A stretch of 64,000 nt of DNA from an uncultured Eubacteriales bacterium (GTDB lineage Bacteria; Bacillota; Clostridia; Oscillospirales; Acutalibacteraceae), in NCBI GenBank assembly GCA_934511365.1, contig CAKSWC010000010.1, forward strand, positions 1-64,000, in the 5' to 3' direction. The notes below the pieces were generated by a model that searched no databases, was not told the origin of the DNA, and worked only from the letters and a program-made list of their open reading frames with translations. Both the position numbers and the translations under genes were made by a program. Of the stretch, positions 24,805 to 33,791 are shown piece by piece. The first letter of the stretch is position 1; each line of letters begins with the position of its first letter.

Positions 24805-26115
24805 ATGAGCAAAAAATATGGGAAACACGTCAGGGGCGGAAAGCCGGACGGCGTGAAATTTGATATGAATATGCCCTATGTTAAACAGACTGCTTTTATC
24901 AATCGGTGCGCGGTTGGCTTTGCAAACATCCGCAGACTGATTTTGAAAGGAAAAATCAATACTCATAATATGCAGGGCGTCAAGCCGCCGTATATTTTGC
25001 TGGCCAACCACAACGCCTTCTTTGACTTTTATATGATGCTTTCCGCCATATCGCCGCATACGGGAATTTTTCCCGCGGCCGTTGACGATTATATCGGAAG
25101 GGAGAAAATTCTCAGAGCCCTCGGAACGGTTCCCAAGAGGAAGTACACCGCCGACGTCGGAGTTCTGCGCCAATGCAGAAAGGCTCTCGGCGAAGGGCTG
25201 ATTTTTGGAATTTACGCTGAGGCGAGGTATTCCCTCTGCGGCCTGACCGAGGTTATTCCGGATTCCGTCGGCCAGCTCATTAAACATCAGAAAGTTCCCG
25301 TTGTCACCCTCACCTGCAGAGGAAACCATATCTATGACCCGTTTTGGGGCAATCACAGGCACAGACTCGTTCCCGTTGAGGCCGACATGACCCTCGCTTT
25401 CACACCCGAGCAGCTCAAGGAGCTGTCCGCCGAGGAAATCAGCGCAAGAATTAAGCAGCTTCTTTTCAACGACGATTTCAGGTGGCAGAGTGAAAACCGG
25501 ATAAAATCATCTTATAAAAAAAGAGCCGAGGGGCTCCATAAGGTTCTTTATCAGTGTCCGCACTGCGGCGCGGAGTATAAAACGGACTCAAAGGGAGACA
25601 CGGTGTTCTGCAGAGCCTGCGGAAAAAGCTGGAGGCTCAACTTCTACGGTGAGCTTGAGGCGCAGGAGGGAAAAACGGAGTTTAAATTTCCCACTGATTG
25701 GTACAAATGGGAACGCGAAAATGTTAAAAAAGAGGTTGCCGAGGGGCGGTATCATTTTGAATGCGATGCCCACGTCAATGACCTTCCGAATTCAAAGGGC
25801 TTTGTCCGGCTCGGAAAAGCGCACCTTGTTCACGACATGAACGGCTTTTCCGTTAAAGGCGTCCGCGATTATGACGGAGAGCCGTTTGAAATGAAGATTG
25901 ATGCGGCCGGCCAGTATGCCGTTCACATTGAGTATGCCTATCGGTTCGGAAATTTTGAGGACTGCATTGACCTCAACACCCTTGACGACACATGGTATGT
26001 GTTTCCGGAAAACTGCGAGTTTTCGCTGACAAAAATTTCGCTTGCAACGGAAGAAATTTTCAATGAAATCTGGCGCCGGAGGAATGAACAAAAGAATTTG
26101 GAGGTTAAACCATGA
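24805..26115 (+). CDS. PlsC-like acyltransferase with C-terminal zinc ribbon
   Basis: The N-terminal half (about 1-230) is a glycerolipid acyltransferase domain with LANHNAFFDF, giving the catalytic HX4D pair His69/Asp74, and a later EARYS motif. A zinc ribbon follows at about 251-276 (CPHC...CRAC), then a C-terminal beta-rich domain of about 150 residues that I do not recognise. It starts after AGAGGTGA. It overlaps the acyl carrier protein gene (ATGA), so acyl-ACP is the likely acyl donor. The acceptor (glycerol phosphate, lysophospholipid or another) cannot be told. Confidence 0.82.
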   Translation: MSKKYGKHVRGGKPDGVKFDMNMPYVKQTAFINRCAVGFANIRRLILKGKINTHNMQGVKPPYILLANHNAFFDFYMMLSAISPHTGIFPAAVDDYIGREKILRALGTVPKRKYTADVGVLRQCRKALGEGLIFGIYAEARYSLCGLTEVIPDSVGQLIKHQKVPVVTLTCRGNHIYDPFWGNHRHRLVPVEADMTLAFTPEQLKELSAEEISARIKQLLFNDDFRWQSENRIKSSYKKRAEGLHKVLYQCPHCGAEYKTDSKGDTVFCRACGKSWRLNFYGELEAQEGKTEFKFPTDWYKWERENVKKEVAEGRYHFECDAHVNDLPNSKGFVRLGKAHLVHDMNGFSVKGVRDYDGEPFEMKIDAAGQYAVHIEYAYRFGNFEDCIDLNTLDDTWYVFPENCEFSLTKISLATEEIFNEIWRRRNEQKNLEVKP

Positions 26116-26342
26116 ATTTAAGAGACGAACTGCTTGAAATTTTGAAAGATTACACCGACGGACGAATCACATCCGTTGAGCCCGACGATGTTATGACATC
26201 GGACCTGGGGCTTAACTCCTTTGAACTTTTTGACCTTATCTGCATTATTGAGGAAAAATACGGTCTTTCGATTCCGGACAGGGTTCTTCCGACTCTTGTT
26301 ACGGTCAGAGACGTTGTCAAATATATTGAAGCGAACGCATAA
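26112..26342 (+). CDS. acyl carrier protein
   Basis: This 76-residue carrier protein has the phosphopantetheine Ser (Ser36) in DLGLNSFELFDL, where the common DSL is NSF, and the helix IIEEKYGLSIPD. It overlaps the acyltransferase stop by 4 nt and precedes the acyl ligase by 24 nt, so it is probably a dedicated carrier for this operon rather than the fatty-acid synthase ACP. Confidence 0.9.
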   Translation: MNLRDELLEILKDYTDGRITSVEPDDVMTSDLGLNSFELFDLICIIEEKYGLSIPDRVLPTLVTVRDVVKYIEANA

Positions 26343-26366
26343 TTTATTTAGGAAAGGAAGCGAAAA

Positions 26367-28001
26367 ATGAAAACCAATGTAAAATATCAGAAATTTTTTG
26401 ACTTTCCGGATTTTGAAACGCTGAAGGACATTGTTCTTTACGGCGCAAAAAAGGGTCAGGACAAAAAGCAGTATATGTTTTATAACTTTGAAAATGAAGT
26501 TGAAACAAAAACCTTTAATCAAATGCACCGTGACGTGAAGGGCCTTGGACAGTATCTTTACTCTAAGGGAATCAAAAGCGGAAAAAAGGTTGCAATCCTC
26601 AGCGAAAACAGTTATTACTGGATTGCGTGCTTTTATTCAATCATAACGGGCTCAAATGTTGCAATTCCGCTTGACCCGAAGCTTCCGTTTGAAGAGCTTG
26701 CCGAGCTTATGGAAAGAAGCCGCTGCGATGCAATTTATTACAGCAGTGACTTTGAACAGGCTGTTGAACTGATGAAAAAAACAAGCGGAGTTGTCATCCG
26801 CGAGTATATTAAGATTGAAAACTTTTATGACATTATTGAAGAAGGCCACTCGCTCCTTGACAGCGGCAGTGAGTCTTATCTCAATGATACGGTTAAGCCG
26901 GAGGATCTTGCCGTCATTGTTTTCACCTCCGGAACAACGGGAAAAAGCAAGGGCGTTATGCTCTCTCACAGGAACATTGCAACGAACGTCATTTCCTCCT
27001 GCAAGGTTCTCACCGGCGGCCACGCAATCGGCTTTCTTCCGCTTCACCACGCCTTTTCTTGGGTCAGTGCGCTCTTTTCCGGAACGCTCATAACGGAGTA
27101 CGGCTTCATTTGCCGGAGCATCAAGGACATTCAGAAGGATCTTGCAGCATATCATCCGCAGAATTTTGCCGCCGTTCCCCTTGCGGTTGAAACAATTTAT
27201 AAAAAAATTTGGTACACCGCCAAAAAGAACGGAAAGGAAGATGTTCTCAAAAAAGGACTCAAAATCAGCAGGTTCCTTTCAAAATTCGGAATTGATGTCA
27301 GACGGAAGCTTTTCAAGCAGATTATTGACAATCTCGGCGGAGAGCTGGAGCTCATCATTTGCGGCGGCGCATACCTTGATGAAAAATATGAAAAAGGAAT
27401 GTATGAATTCGGCATCCAGATAATCAACGGCTACGGCATCACGGAGTGCTCTCCGGCCGTCACCTGCAACAGACTTGACAAATTCAAGTTCGGTAGCGCG
27501 GGCATTCCGCTTCCCTGCAACGAAATTAAAATCAACAACCCGGACGAGGACGGTGTCGGTGAAATTTATGTCCGCGGAACAAATGTTATGCTGGGTTACT
27601 ACGAAGACCCCGAGGCCACGGCCGAGGCGTTCGACGGCGATTGGTTCAAAACGGGCGATTACGGCTATATTGACGAGGACGGCTTCCTCTTTTTCAAAGG
27701 CAGGAAGAAAAACCTCATTGTTCTTTCAAACGGAAAGAATGTTTCGCCGGAGGAGATTGAGGACAAGCTTTCAATGATAGACTATGTCAAGGAAGTTGTG
27801 GTTTATGACGAGGGCGGCTATATAACGGCGGAATTTTTCCTTGATACCGCTTCAACGCCGGACGCCAAAGAAAGAATCAAGAACGATGTTAACGAAATCA
27901 ACAAAAAAATGCCCATGTATAAGCAGGTTGCAAGGGTTAAGACAAGAGACAGCGAGTTCCCGAAAACAACAACGCTCAAAATACTCAGAAACTACAAGTA
28001 A
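26367..28001 (+). CDS. AMP-forming acyl ligase (acyl-CoA/acyl-ACP synthetase)
   Basis: The 544-residue ANL-family enzyme activates a fatty acid as acyl-AMP and passes it to CoA or ACP. Motifs seen are the P-loop VFTSGTTGKSKGVMLSH, NGYGITECSPAV, GDWFKTGDYGYID, KGRKKNLIVLSNGKNVSPEEIE and a C-terminal Lys in KTTTLKILR. It is most like long-chain fatty acid ligases. With its ACP and acyltransferase partners it would charge free fatty acids onto the carrier for lipid acylation; this pathway is an inference from the operon. A strong terminator follows. Confidence 0.88.
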   Translation: MKTNVKYQKFFDFPDFETLKDIVLYGAKKGQDKKQYMFYNFENEVETKTFNQMHRDVKGLGQYLYSKGIKSGKKVAILSENSYYWIACFYSIITGSNVAIPLDPKLPFEELAELMERSRCDAIYYSSDFEQAVELMKKTSGVVIREYIKIENFYDIIEEGHSLLDSGSESYLNDTVKPEDLAVIVFTSGTTGKSKGVMLSHRNIATNVISSCKVLTGGHAIGFLPLHHAFSWVSALFSGTLITEYGFICRSIKDIQKDLAAYHPQNFAAVPLAVETIYKKIWYTAKKNGKEDVLKKGLKISRFLSKFGIDVRRKLFKQIIDNLGGELELIICGGAYLDEKYEKGMYEFGIQIINGYGITECSPAVTCNRLDKFKFGSAGIPLPCNEIKINNPDEDGVGEIYVRGTNVMLGYYEDPEATAEAFDGDWFKTGDYGYIDEDGFLFFKGRKKNLIVLSNGKNVSPEEIEDKLSMIDYVKEVVVYDEGGYITAEFFLDTASTPDAKERIKNDVNEINKKMPMYKQVARVKTRDSEFPKTTTLKILRNYK

Positions 28002-28031
28002 CCGCGTTTTTATAATTCGGACATAAGATTA

Positions 28032-28118
28032 AAGAGGCCGTTCGGCGAAGCGAAGCCGGGGAGAAAATCCGGGTTTTCTCCCCTTTGGGCTTTCTGCGCC
28101 GCGGCCTCTCGTTTTTTG
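28032..28118 (+). terminator. two-stem terminator after the acyl ligase
   Basis: An outer stem AGAGGCCG/CGGCCTCT encloses a perfect inner stem GGGGAGAAAA/TTTTCTCCCC, followed by GTTTTTT. Together with tRNA-Leu and its promoter this explains most of the 28.0-28.5 kb gap. Confidence 0.85.
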
Positions 28119-28165
28119 AAAAAAAGAGCAAAACAAAAAAGCACCTGCAACAAAGCAAGTGCTCC

Positions 28166-28250
28166 TGGTGCGAGAGACGGGACTTGAACCCGTACGAGTC
28201 GCCCCACACGCCCCTCAAACGTGCGCGTCTGCCGATTCCGCCACTCTCGC
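28166..28250 (-). tRNA. tRNA-Leu (anticodon GAG)
   Basis: The reverse strand folds as an 85-nt class II tRNA with encoded CCA, a long variable arm, D-arm GGCGGAATCGGCAGACGC typical of bacterial tRNA-Leu, and anticodon loop TTGAGGG. It lies between two + strand operons in opposite orientation. Confidence 0.95.
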
Positions 28251-28292
28251 AAATATTCGGTTTGCGTTCGCGTGTCTTGCGAATGCTTGTAT

Positions 28293-28321
28293 ACTATATC
28301 ACCCTTTGGGGGAAAAGTCAA
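28293..28321 (-). promoter_or_regulatory. tRNA-Leu promoter
   Basis: On the minus strand TTGACT (28316-28321) and TATAGT (28293-28298) are 17 bp apart, about 43 nt upstream of the tRNA. Confidence 0.8.
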
Positions 28322-28420
28322 GCCTTTTTTAAAAAAAGTTTGACTTTTTTGCGCATATCCTGAATTCGGAACCCAGCGGAAGATTGACGAACATTTTTTG
28401 CTCTTTTGACCGGATTTGTC

Positions 28421-28450
28421 TTGATTTATCAAATGTATATCTGTTAGAAT
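28421..28450 (+). promoter_or_regulatory. probable promoter of the flavoprotein gene
   Basis: TTGATT (28421-28426), an 18-bp spacer and an extended -10 TGT-TAGAAT (28442-28450) lie about 60 nt before the ATG at 28510. Confidence 0.5.
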
Positions 28451-28509
28451 ATAATAGTTAAGGAATTAGCTGCGCTTTTTCTTTTGAATAATTTTTGGAG
28501 GAATGGTCA

Positions 28510-29127
28510 ATGAAAGTTCTGCTTATTAACGCGAGTCCGCATGAAAACGGAAGCACATACACGGCGCTCTCACAAATGATTGACGTTTTTGAAAAAGAGG
28601 GTATCGAAACCGAACTCATGAATATTGGCAAAGCGGCAATCCGCGGCTGCATCGCCTGTCGGTACTGCGTTGACCACGGAAAATGTGTTTTTGACGATGA
28701 AGTCAACCGCGCGGCGGAAAAGTTTGAAAAAGCAGACGGTGTTGTTCTTGCCTCTCCGGTCTATTACGCCTCAGCCAACGCCACACTCAGCGCTTTTTGC
28801 GACAGACTGTTTTATTCAACACCGTTTGACAAAACAATGAAGGTTGGCGCGGCGGTTGTTTCCGCAAGGCGCGGCGGCTGCACGGCGGCGTTTGACCAAA
28901 TCAACAAGTATTTTTTAATCAGCTCAATGCCCATTGCTTCAAGCCGATACTGGAACCAGATTCACGGGAACAATGCGGCCGAGGCCGTTCAGGACAAAGA
29001 GGGGCTTTACACAATGCGTACCCTTGCGCACAACATGGCGTTTATGATGAAGTCAATCGAGCTTGGAAAAAAAGCGTTCGGTCTCCCTGAAAAGGAGGAA
29101 AGAACGGCAACAAACTTCATACGCTGA
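28510..29127 (+). CDS. flavodoxin-fold NAD(P)H-dependent oxidoreductase
   Basis: The 205-residue protein has the FMN phosphate-binding start MKVLLINASPHENGSTYTAL, the second FMN loop ASPVYYASANATLSAFCDRL, and a cysteine motif CIACRYCVDHGKC that in related iron-sulfur flavoproteins holds a 4Fe-4S cluster. It probably reduces quinones, azo or nitro compounds or acts in redox defence; the substrate is unknown. ATG at 28510 follows TTTGGAGG. It stands alone with its own promoter. Confidence 0.85.
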   Translation: MKVLLINASPHENGSTYTALSQMIDVFEKEGIETELMNIGKAAIRGCIACRYCVDHGKCVFDDEVNRAAEKFEKADGVVLASPVYYASANATLSAFCDRLFYSTPFDKTMKVGAAVVSARRGGCTAAFDQINKYFLISSMPIASSRYWNQIHGNNAAEAVQDKEGLYTMRTLAHNMAFMMKSIELGKKAFGLPEKEERTATNFIR

Positions 29128-29200
29128 AAGGTGAAAAATAATTAACTGTAATCAACACTTGTAATATTAAAAAGACTTCAGAAATCGGAGTGTAAGGAAA

Positions 29201-30421
29201 ATGAAAAAAGACATTCTTGACATCATCAATTATGCAATCAAAAAAGCCGACCCCTATGACGCAACCTTTGACGCACTCAAAAGGCTTGAGCCGGTTTCCG
29301 GCCGCCTCTTTGTTTTCAGCATCGGAAAGGCCGCCGCATCTATGGCTAAGGCCGCCGCAGATTTTTACAAAGACAAAATTACCTATGGTCTTGCCGTAAC
29401 AAAATACGGCTATGCAAAGGACTTTTCCTCTCCGTATTTCAAGGTAATTGAGGCCGCTCACCCCATTGGAGATGAAAACAGCATCCGTGCTGCCGAGGCT
29501 GCGCTTGATATTTCCGACAAAACCAAAAAGGGCGATACCTGCCTTGTTCTCCTTTCCGGCGGCGGAAGCGCACTTTTTGAAAAGAGCATTGTTCCGCCGG
29601 ATGTTTATAAAGATATCACAAAAAAGCTGCTTTCGCGCGGCGCTCCGATTAAGGATATCAATGCCATCCGCCGCTGCTTTTCGCTTGTTAAGGGCGGAAA
29701 GCTTGCCGAGGCCATGTATCCGGCAAAGGTTGTCACCGTTGCGCTTTCAGATGTTCTTGACAACGATATAAGCACCATTGCCTCCGGCATCACCGTTCCG
29801 AACTCCAATATGCCCACATTTGTTGAAGAAGCCGCCGCAAGGTATCTTCCGGAATACAGGAATCTTGTTGTTTCGCTTTCAAAAAGGCGTGTTGAATATC
29901 TGATAAATGACGGCGGCTATTATATTATCGGAGACATCAACTTGCTCTGCCGTGCTGCGGAGGAAAGGGCGGCCGCTCTTGGCTACAGCGTTACCTCGCT
30001 TCCCCGGACATTTGATGATGAGGCAAGATATCAGGCAATGCAGATTTGCGACATGATTCCGCGCGAAAAAGGAAAACACGCCTATATCGGCGGCGGAGAA
30101 ACAACCGTTGTTATCAACGGAAGCGGAACCGGCGGCCGGAATCAGGAAATGGCACTCGGCGCTGCGCTTGCGCTCAGAGGGAAAAAGGGAATCCTCTTTG
30201 CTTCGGTTGATTCGGACGGAACGGACGGTCCAACAGACGCCGCCGGAGGAATGGCCGACGGAGAAACATTTTCAAGAATCAAAAAGGGCGGGGTGAATCC
30301 GGTCTTTGCGCTCATAGATAACGATGCCTATCACGCGCTGAAAGTTTCCGATGATCTGATTTTCACCGGACCTACGGGAACGAACGTCAATGACCTTGTT
30401 GTTGTTTTGACAGACAGATAA
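29201..30421 (+). CDS. glycerate 2-kinase (GckA/TtuD family)
   Basis: The 406-residue protein is a MOFRL-family glycerate kinase that phosphorylates D-glycerate to 2-phosphoglycerate. The N-terminal domain has FSIGKAAASMAKAA and LVLLSGGGSALFEKS; the C-terminal MOFRL domain has IGGGETTVVINGSGTGGRNQEMAL and SVDSDGTDGPTDAAGG. It starts with ATG after CGGAGTGTAAGG and ends at a bidirectional terminator. It would feed glycerate from sugar-acid or serine breakdown into lower glycolysis. Confidence 0.9.
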   Translation: MKKDILDIINYAIKKADPYDATFDALKRLEPVSGRLFVFSIGKAAASMAKAAADFYKDKITYGLAVTKYGYAKDFSSPYFKVIEAAHPIGDENSIRAAEAALDISDKTKKGDTCLVLLSGGGSALFEKSIVPPDVYKDITKKLLSRGAPIKDINAIRRCFSLVKGGKLAEAMYPAKVVTVALSDVLDNDISTIASGITVPNSNMPTFVEEAAARYLPEYRNLVVSLSKRRVEYLINDGGYYIIGDINLLCRAAEERAAALGYSVTSLPRTFDDEARYQAMQICDMIPREKGKHAYIGGGETTVVINGSGTGGRNQEMALGAALALRGKKGILFASVDSDGTDGPTDAAGGMADGETFSRIKKGGVNPVFALIDNDAYHALKVSDDLIFTGPTGTNVNDLVVVLTDR

Positions 30422-30430
30422 CAAAAACAA

Positions 30431-30470
30431 AGCTGCTCCGCTCGGATATTCCGAGCCGGAGCAGTTTTAT
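30431..30470. terminator. bidirectional terminator
   Basis: A long stem pairs CTGCTCCG with CGGAGCAG and has an inner CTCGG/CCGAG. TTTTA follows on the + strand and A-rich DNA precedes it, so it can serve both the glycerate kinase and the convergent GDPD gene. Confidence 0.8.
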
Positions 30471-30490
30471 TAATGCGTTATTTAAAAGCC

Positions 30491-31405
30491 TTACACGACG
30501 CCGAACCTTTTTGAAAGATTTTTAAAGGCTGCGCGGACATCCTCAAGAAAGTCCTCAAAGGCGATTTTTAAAAATTCACGCGGCGAAAGCTTTTCAAAAT
30601 CCAGCTCTCCGGGGAGCAGACGGTTGGTTGTGACGGCGCTGACGCCGAGGCGGGAAAGTGACCTTGCCGCAAAAATGCCGTCAACCGTCCACGCAATCAT
30701 CTTCAGACCGGCACTGCGGATTTTTCCGATTGAAAAAACGGTGTTTTTCTTATAATTGAAGGAAATGCCGTCAATTTTGTTCTCAAGGCAAAAGTTAATA
30801 TGAGCGTCCTTGACCTCATTTGCAAGCATCCAAAGCTCCGCCTGCGGAAGAAGCTCTCTTATCGGCTTGAGAACCTCCCAAACAAAGGAGATAATAGTAT
30901 ATCCGTTTTGAAGCTCAGCCTTTTCAAGAACGGAAACAAGCTCTTTCAGCTCGTTTTCATCGCCGTTTTTGATTTCGATAACCGGATGCAGGCCGTATTC
31001 GGCGCAGACAAAAAGCGCTTGTTCAAGGGTCGGAACCTTTTCGTCCGGATAGCTTTCAATGTTGTTTCCGGCGTTGATTTTAAGCGCCTTGATTTCATCC
31101 AAAGAGAGGTCTGAAATTTTTCCGCTTCCGTTTGTCATTCGGTCAACGGTATCATCGTGCATAACGACCCAGACATCATCCTTTGTCGGGTGAATGTCAA
31201 ATTCGCAGCCGTAATACTTTTCCTCACCGGCGCGTCTGATTGAGGCGAGGGTGTTTTCCGGTGCATCGGCGCTGTATCCCCGGTGGGCAACGGCCAAAGG
31301 CGCTTTTTCTTCCTTTCCGGCGGCAAGAGCAGTTGGAAAAAGGAAAAAGAGAAGAAGCACGCAAAGAAGAGCGCAGAGTATTTTTTTGAAAGCACTGTTT
31401 TTCAT
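30491..31405 (-). CDS. secreted glycerophosphodiester phosphodiesterase
   Basis: The enzyme splits glycerophosphodiesters into glycerol-3-phosphate and alcohols outside the membrane. The 304-residue protein has a signal peptide (basic start, ILCALLCVLLLFFLFPTALAAG) and a complete GDPD catalytic set: HRG in VAHRGYSADAPENT, the metal ligands in CEFDIHPTKD, and His in VVMHDDTVDR. A longer frame starts at 31480, but ATG at 31405 gives the proper signal peptide after AGGGGAAC. This is one of three GDPD-type proteins in the window, the others at 55243 and 59223. Confidence 0.88.
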   Translation of the reverse strand: MKNSAFKKILCALLCVLLLFFLFPTALAAGKEEKAPLAVAHRGYSADAPENTLASIRRAGEEKYYGCEFDIHPTKDDVWVVMHDDTVDRMTNGSGKISDLSLDEIKALKINAGNNIESYPDEKVPTLEQALFVCAEYGLHPVIEIKNGDENELKELVSVLEKAELQNGYTIISFVWEVLKPIRELLPQAELWMLANEVKDAHINFCLENKIDGISFNYKKNTVFSIGKIRSAGLKMIAWTVDGIFAARSLSRLGVSAVTTNRLLPGELDFEKLSPREFLKIAFEDFLEDVRAAFKNLSKRFGVV

Positions 31406-31671
31406 TTTTGTTGTTCCCCTTTTCTTTGTTTTGTAATATGCATTATATCCGCAAAAGGCGCCTTTGTCAAACATTCCCACCTGAAGTAATGTTCATATGC
31501 CGGCCCATTGCGGAAAAATTTTCGAGAACAGGCTGCGAATTCCTTCAATCGGTTTTTAATTCAGCGAAAGAGCGGAAGGGGAAAATTTCATTTTCAAAAC
31601 ATGATAAAATCTTAGAGTAGCCGGTTTGCGGCTGCCGGTCGGTTCAATATTATGTATAAGGAGAAATGAAG

Positions 31672-32793
31672 ATGAAAAAGACTGTTTCGTTAATTCTTGC
31701 GGCGGTTATGCTGCTTCTTTCAACTGCGCTTTCCGTTTCCGCCGGTGAGATACCACCTCAGGTCAAAAGGATAACCTATCACCTCGGCTTCGGTTCGCCG
31801 GAAAGCTATACGCAGCTTGCCTATGGCGACTCTGCGCTTAACGTTGACTCGGAGCCCGATAACGGTTGGGTCACCCGTGAGGGTTATGCCTTTGCCGGTT
31901 GGGCAGAAAGTGCGGACGGCACCGTTAAATACCTCGGCGGCGAAAAAATTGAAAACGGTTTGGCGGAGCTTTACGCCGTTTGGTGTCCGACATACCTTGA
32001 AAAAGACGAGGTTTTCCGCTTTTCAAACTCAAAGAGCTATTTCACAACCGATGAAAGAGACACCTATCTCCTTTCAAAAGAAAACGCCGATATGCTCCAA
32101 AAAAATATCTATAAAACTTTCGGAACAACACCGATTCCCGGCGTTGCGCTTTCGATTGCGCTTTCAACCTATCCGAACTGGAAGTGGAAAGGTTCGTGCT
32201 ACGGAATTTCAACCGTAACGGCGCTCAGGCATTATAACCTCCTTGACGCAGACGTTCTCGGCGGCGCAGAAAGCCTTTCAGACCTTTCAATGAGCGATGA
32301 ACTCATGAGCCTCATCAATTACTATCAGGCGAACGCCGCAACAAGCTGGCTTTGCGAAAACAAGGCGCTCAAACCCGGAACGGCCGGTTACGCTTCTTCA
32401 ATGAAGGCGATGTTTGAAAGCGTTAAAAAGGGAAACATTGTTCTTTATACCTTCTATGAGGGCAATGCTTTTGTCACAGCCGGCCACACGGTTCTTCTGA
32501 CCGGCGCATATGAGGACACAGAGGGCAACCATTATTTTGTTGCCTATGACTGCAACCATCCGTACAGATACACAAACGGAAGAAAAACGGACAGATTTGT
32601 TCTTTCGCCCGATTACAGGCATATGACCGATGACACCGGAGACTCGGTCGGCGCGGCCAACTGGACGGATTCGTTTTCTCAGTTTGACTCTTTCAATGTT
32701 AACGGAAACGGAAAAGTCTCCTCGTGGTATTCGGCGTTCTTTGCCCAGATTGGACAGGCGTTTATGCAGCTGTTTTCTTCCGTTAAAATGTGA
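31672..32793 (+). CDS. secreted papain-like cysteine peptidase candidate with bacterial repeat domain
   Basis: The 373-residue protein has a signal peptide (SLILAAVMLLLSTALSVSAG) and then one Listeria-Bacteroides type repeat (GYAFAGWAESADGT...LYAVW, about 55-105). A C-terminal domain shows a papain-like order of residues: Cys176 in KGSCYGIST, His272 in AGHTVLLTGAY and Asp293/Asn295 in AYDCNHPY. Peptidase activity is inferred from this order only; no close family is recognised. ATG at 31672 has better spacing from AAGGAG than the ATG at 31666. It is monocistronic, with a terminator directly after. Confidence 0.65.
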   Translation: MKKTVSLILAAVMLLLSTALSVSAGEIPPQVKRITYHLGFGSPESYTQLAYGDSALNVDSEPDNGWVTREGYAFAGWAESADGTVKYLGGEKIENGLAELYAVWCPTYLEKDEVFRFSNSKSYFTTDERDTYLLSKENADMLQKNIYKTFGTTPIPGVALSIALSTYPNWKWKGSCYGISTVTALRHYNLLDADVLGGAESLSDLSMSDELMSLINYYQANAATSWLCENKALKPGTAGYASSMKAMFESVKKGNIVLYTFYEGNAFVTAGHTVLLTGAYEDTEGNHYFVAYDCNHPYRYTNGRKTDRFVLSPDYRHMTDDTGDSVGAANWTDSFSQFDSFNVNGNGKVSSWYSAFFAQIGQAFMQLFSSVKM

Positions 32794-32807
32794 TGTGAAT
32801 AATATTT

Positions 32808-32836
32808 GGGGGCCGCATTCAACAGCCCCCTTTTTT
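32808..32836 (+). terminator. rho-independent terminator
   Basis: The stem GGGGGC/GCCCCC with an 11-nt loop is followed by T6, 15 nt after the preceding stop codon. Confidence 0.9.
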
Positions 32837-32899
32837 ATTGAGCGTATATCTTTTTTCAAAAAAGTTTTAGATTTGTTACAGATTATACTTTGTTGCCCG

Positions 32900-32928
32900 T
32901 TGAAAATTCGTTCTATGTGTGATACAAT
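32900..32928 (+). promoter_or_regulatory. sigma-A promoter of the SDR gene
   Basis: TTGAAA (32900-32905) and TACAAT (32923-32928) are 17 bp apart, 34 nt before the ATG. Confidence 0.65.
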
Positions 32929-32961
32929 GTTAACAAACCATGAACACACAGGAGAGTCGAT

Positions 32962-33735
32962 ATGGATTATACACTCAATTTGAAAGGAAAAAACGTCCTC
33001 ATCACCGGCGCCGCCGGAGGAATCGGACTTGAATGCACAAAAGGCTTCCTTGAAAACGGCGCTGCGGTTTTCCTCTGCGACCTTGACAAAAAGGCACTTG
33101 AGGAAAGCTGCCGAACGCTCAAAGAGGACTTTCCCGGCGGAAAAATTGCCTTTGCGCCCTGCGATATCACGTTGGCCGCGGACATTGAAAAAACTCTTGA
33201 AAAGGCGGAAAGCGAGCTTGGCTCAATAGACGTTCTTGTCAATAACGCCGGAGTTGCCCATGATGTTTACAGTATGTTTGAAACGCGCAAGGATTGGAAC
33301 CGGGTTCTTGACATCAATCTTGGCGGCCAGTTCTTTTTCACTCAGCAGGTTTTCAACCGTTTTTGGAACAAAAAGAAAGGCGGAAAGGTTGTTTTCATGG
33401 CGTCGCTCAGCGCCTTTATTGCCGTTCCGTCCGCCGCGGCATACAGCGCGAGCAAGGGCGCGGTTTTGCAGCTTACAAAATCGCTTGCCGGCGAATGGGC
33501 GCGTTTCGGCGTTCAGGTCAACTGCGTCTGCCCCGGCTTTGTTGAAACGCCGCTGATTGAAGAACAGCTCAAAAACGAGCGTTGGATGGCATATATGAAT
33601 ATGCGCATTCCGCAAAAGAGACTTGCAAAGCCCAAAGACATTGCCGGAGCGGTACTTTTCCTTTCCTCGCCGCTTTCCGATTATATCACCGGAACCTCAA
33701 TCGTTGTTGACGGCGGTTTTTCCGCCTGCGGCTGA
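32962..33735 (+). CDS. short-chain dehydrogenase/reductase
   Basis: The 257-residue Rossmann-fold oxidoreductase has the cofactor motif TGAAGGIG, NNAG, the catalytic Ser in FMASLSAF, the YSASKGA (Tyr-X3-Lys) pair and the PGFVETPL loop. The C-terminal signature TGTSIVVDGGFSACG is shared with FabG, gluconate 5-dehydrogenase and similar sugar-alcohol enzymes. It stands alone between a promoter and a terminator, so the substrate cannot be inferred from neighbours. Confidence 0.85.
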   Translation: MDYTLNLKGKNVLITGAAGGIGLECTKGFLENGAAVFLCDLDKKALEESCRTLKEDFPGGKIAFAPCDITLAADIEKTLEKAESELGSIDVLVNNAGVAHDVYSMFETRKDWNRVLDINLGGQFFFTQQVFNRFWNKKKGGKVVFMASLSAFIAVPSAAAYSASKGAVLQLTKSLAGEWARFGVQVNCVCPGFVETPLIEEQLKNERWMAYMNMRIPQKRLAKPKDIAGAVLFLSSPLSDYITGTSIVVDGGFSACG

Positions 33736-33745
33736 AAAAAATATA

Positions 33746-33780
33746 AATCCCGGACAGTTTTTCGGCTGTCCGGGATTTTT
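33746..33780. terminator. bidirectional terminator
   Basis: The perfect 12-bp stem AATCCCGGACAG/CTGTCCGGGATT with an 8-nt loop is followed by T-rich DNA and preceded by A-rich DNA. It lies between the convergent SDR gene and the proA operon. Confidence 0.9.
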
Positions 33781-33791
33781 AAAATCGGTGT

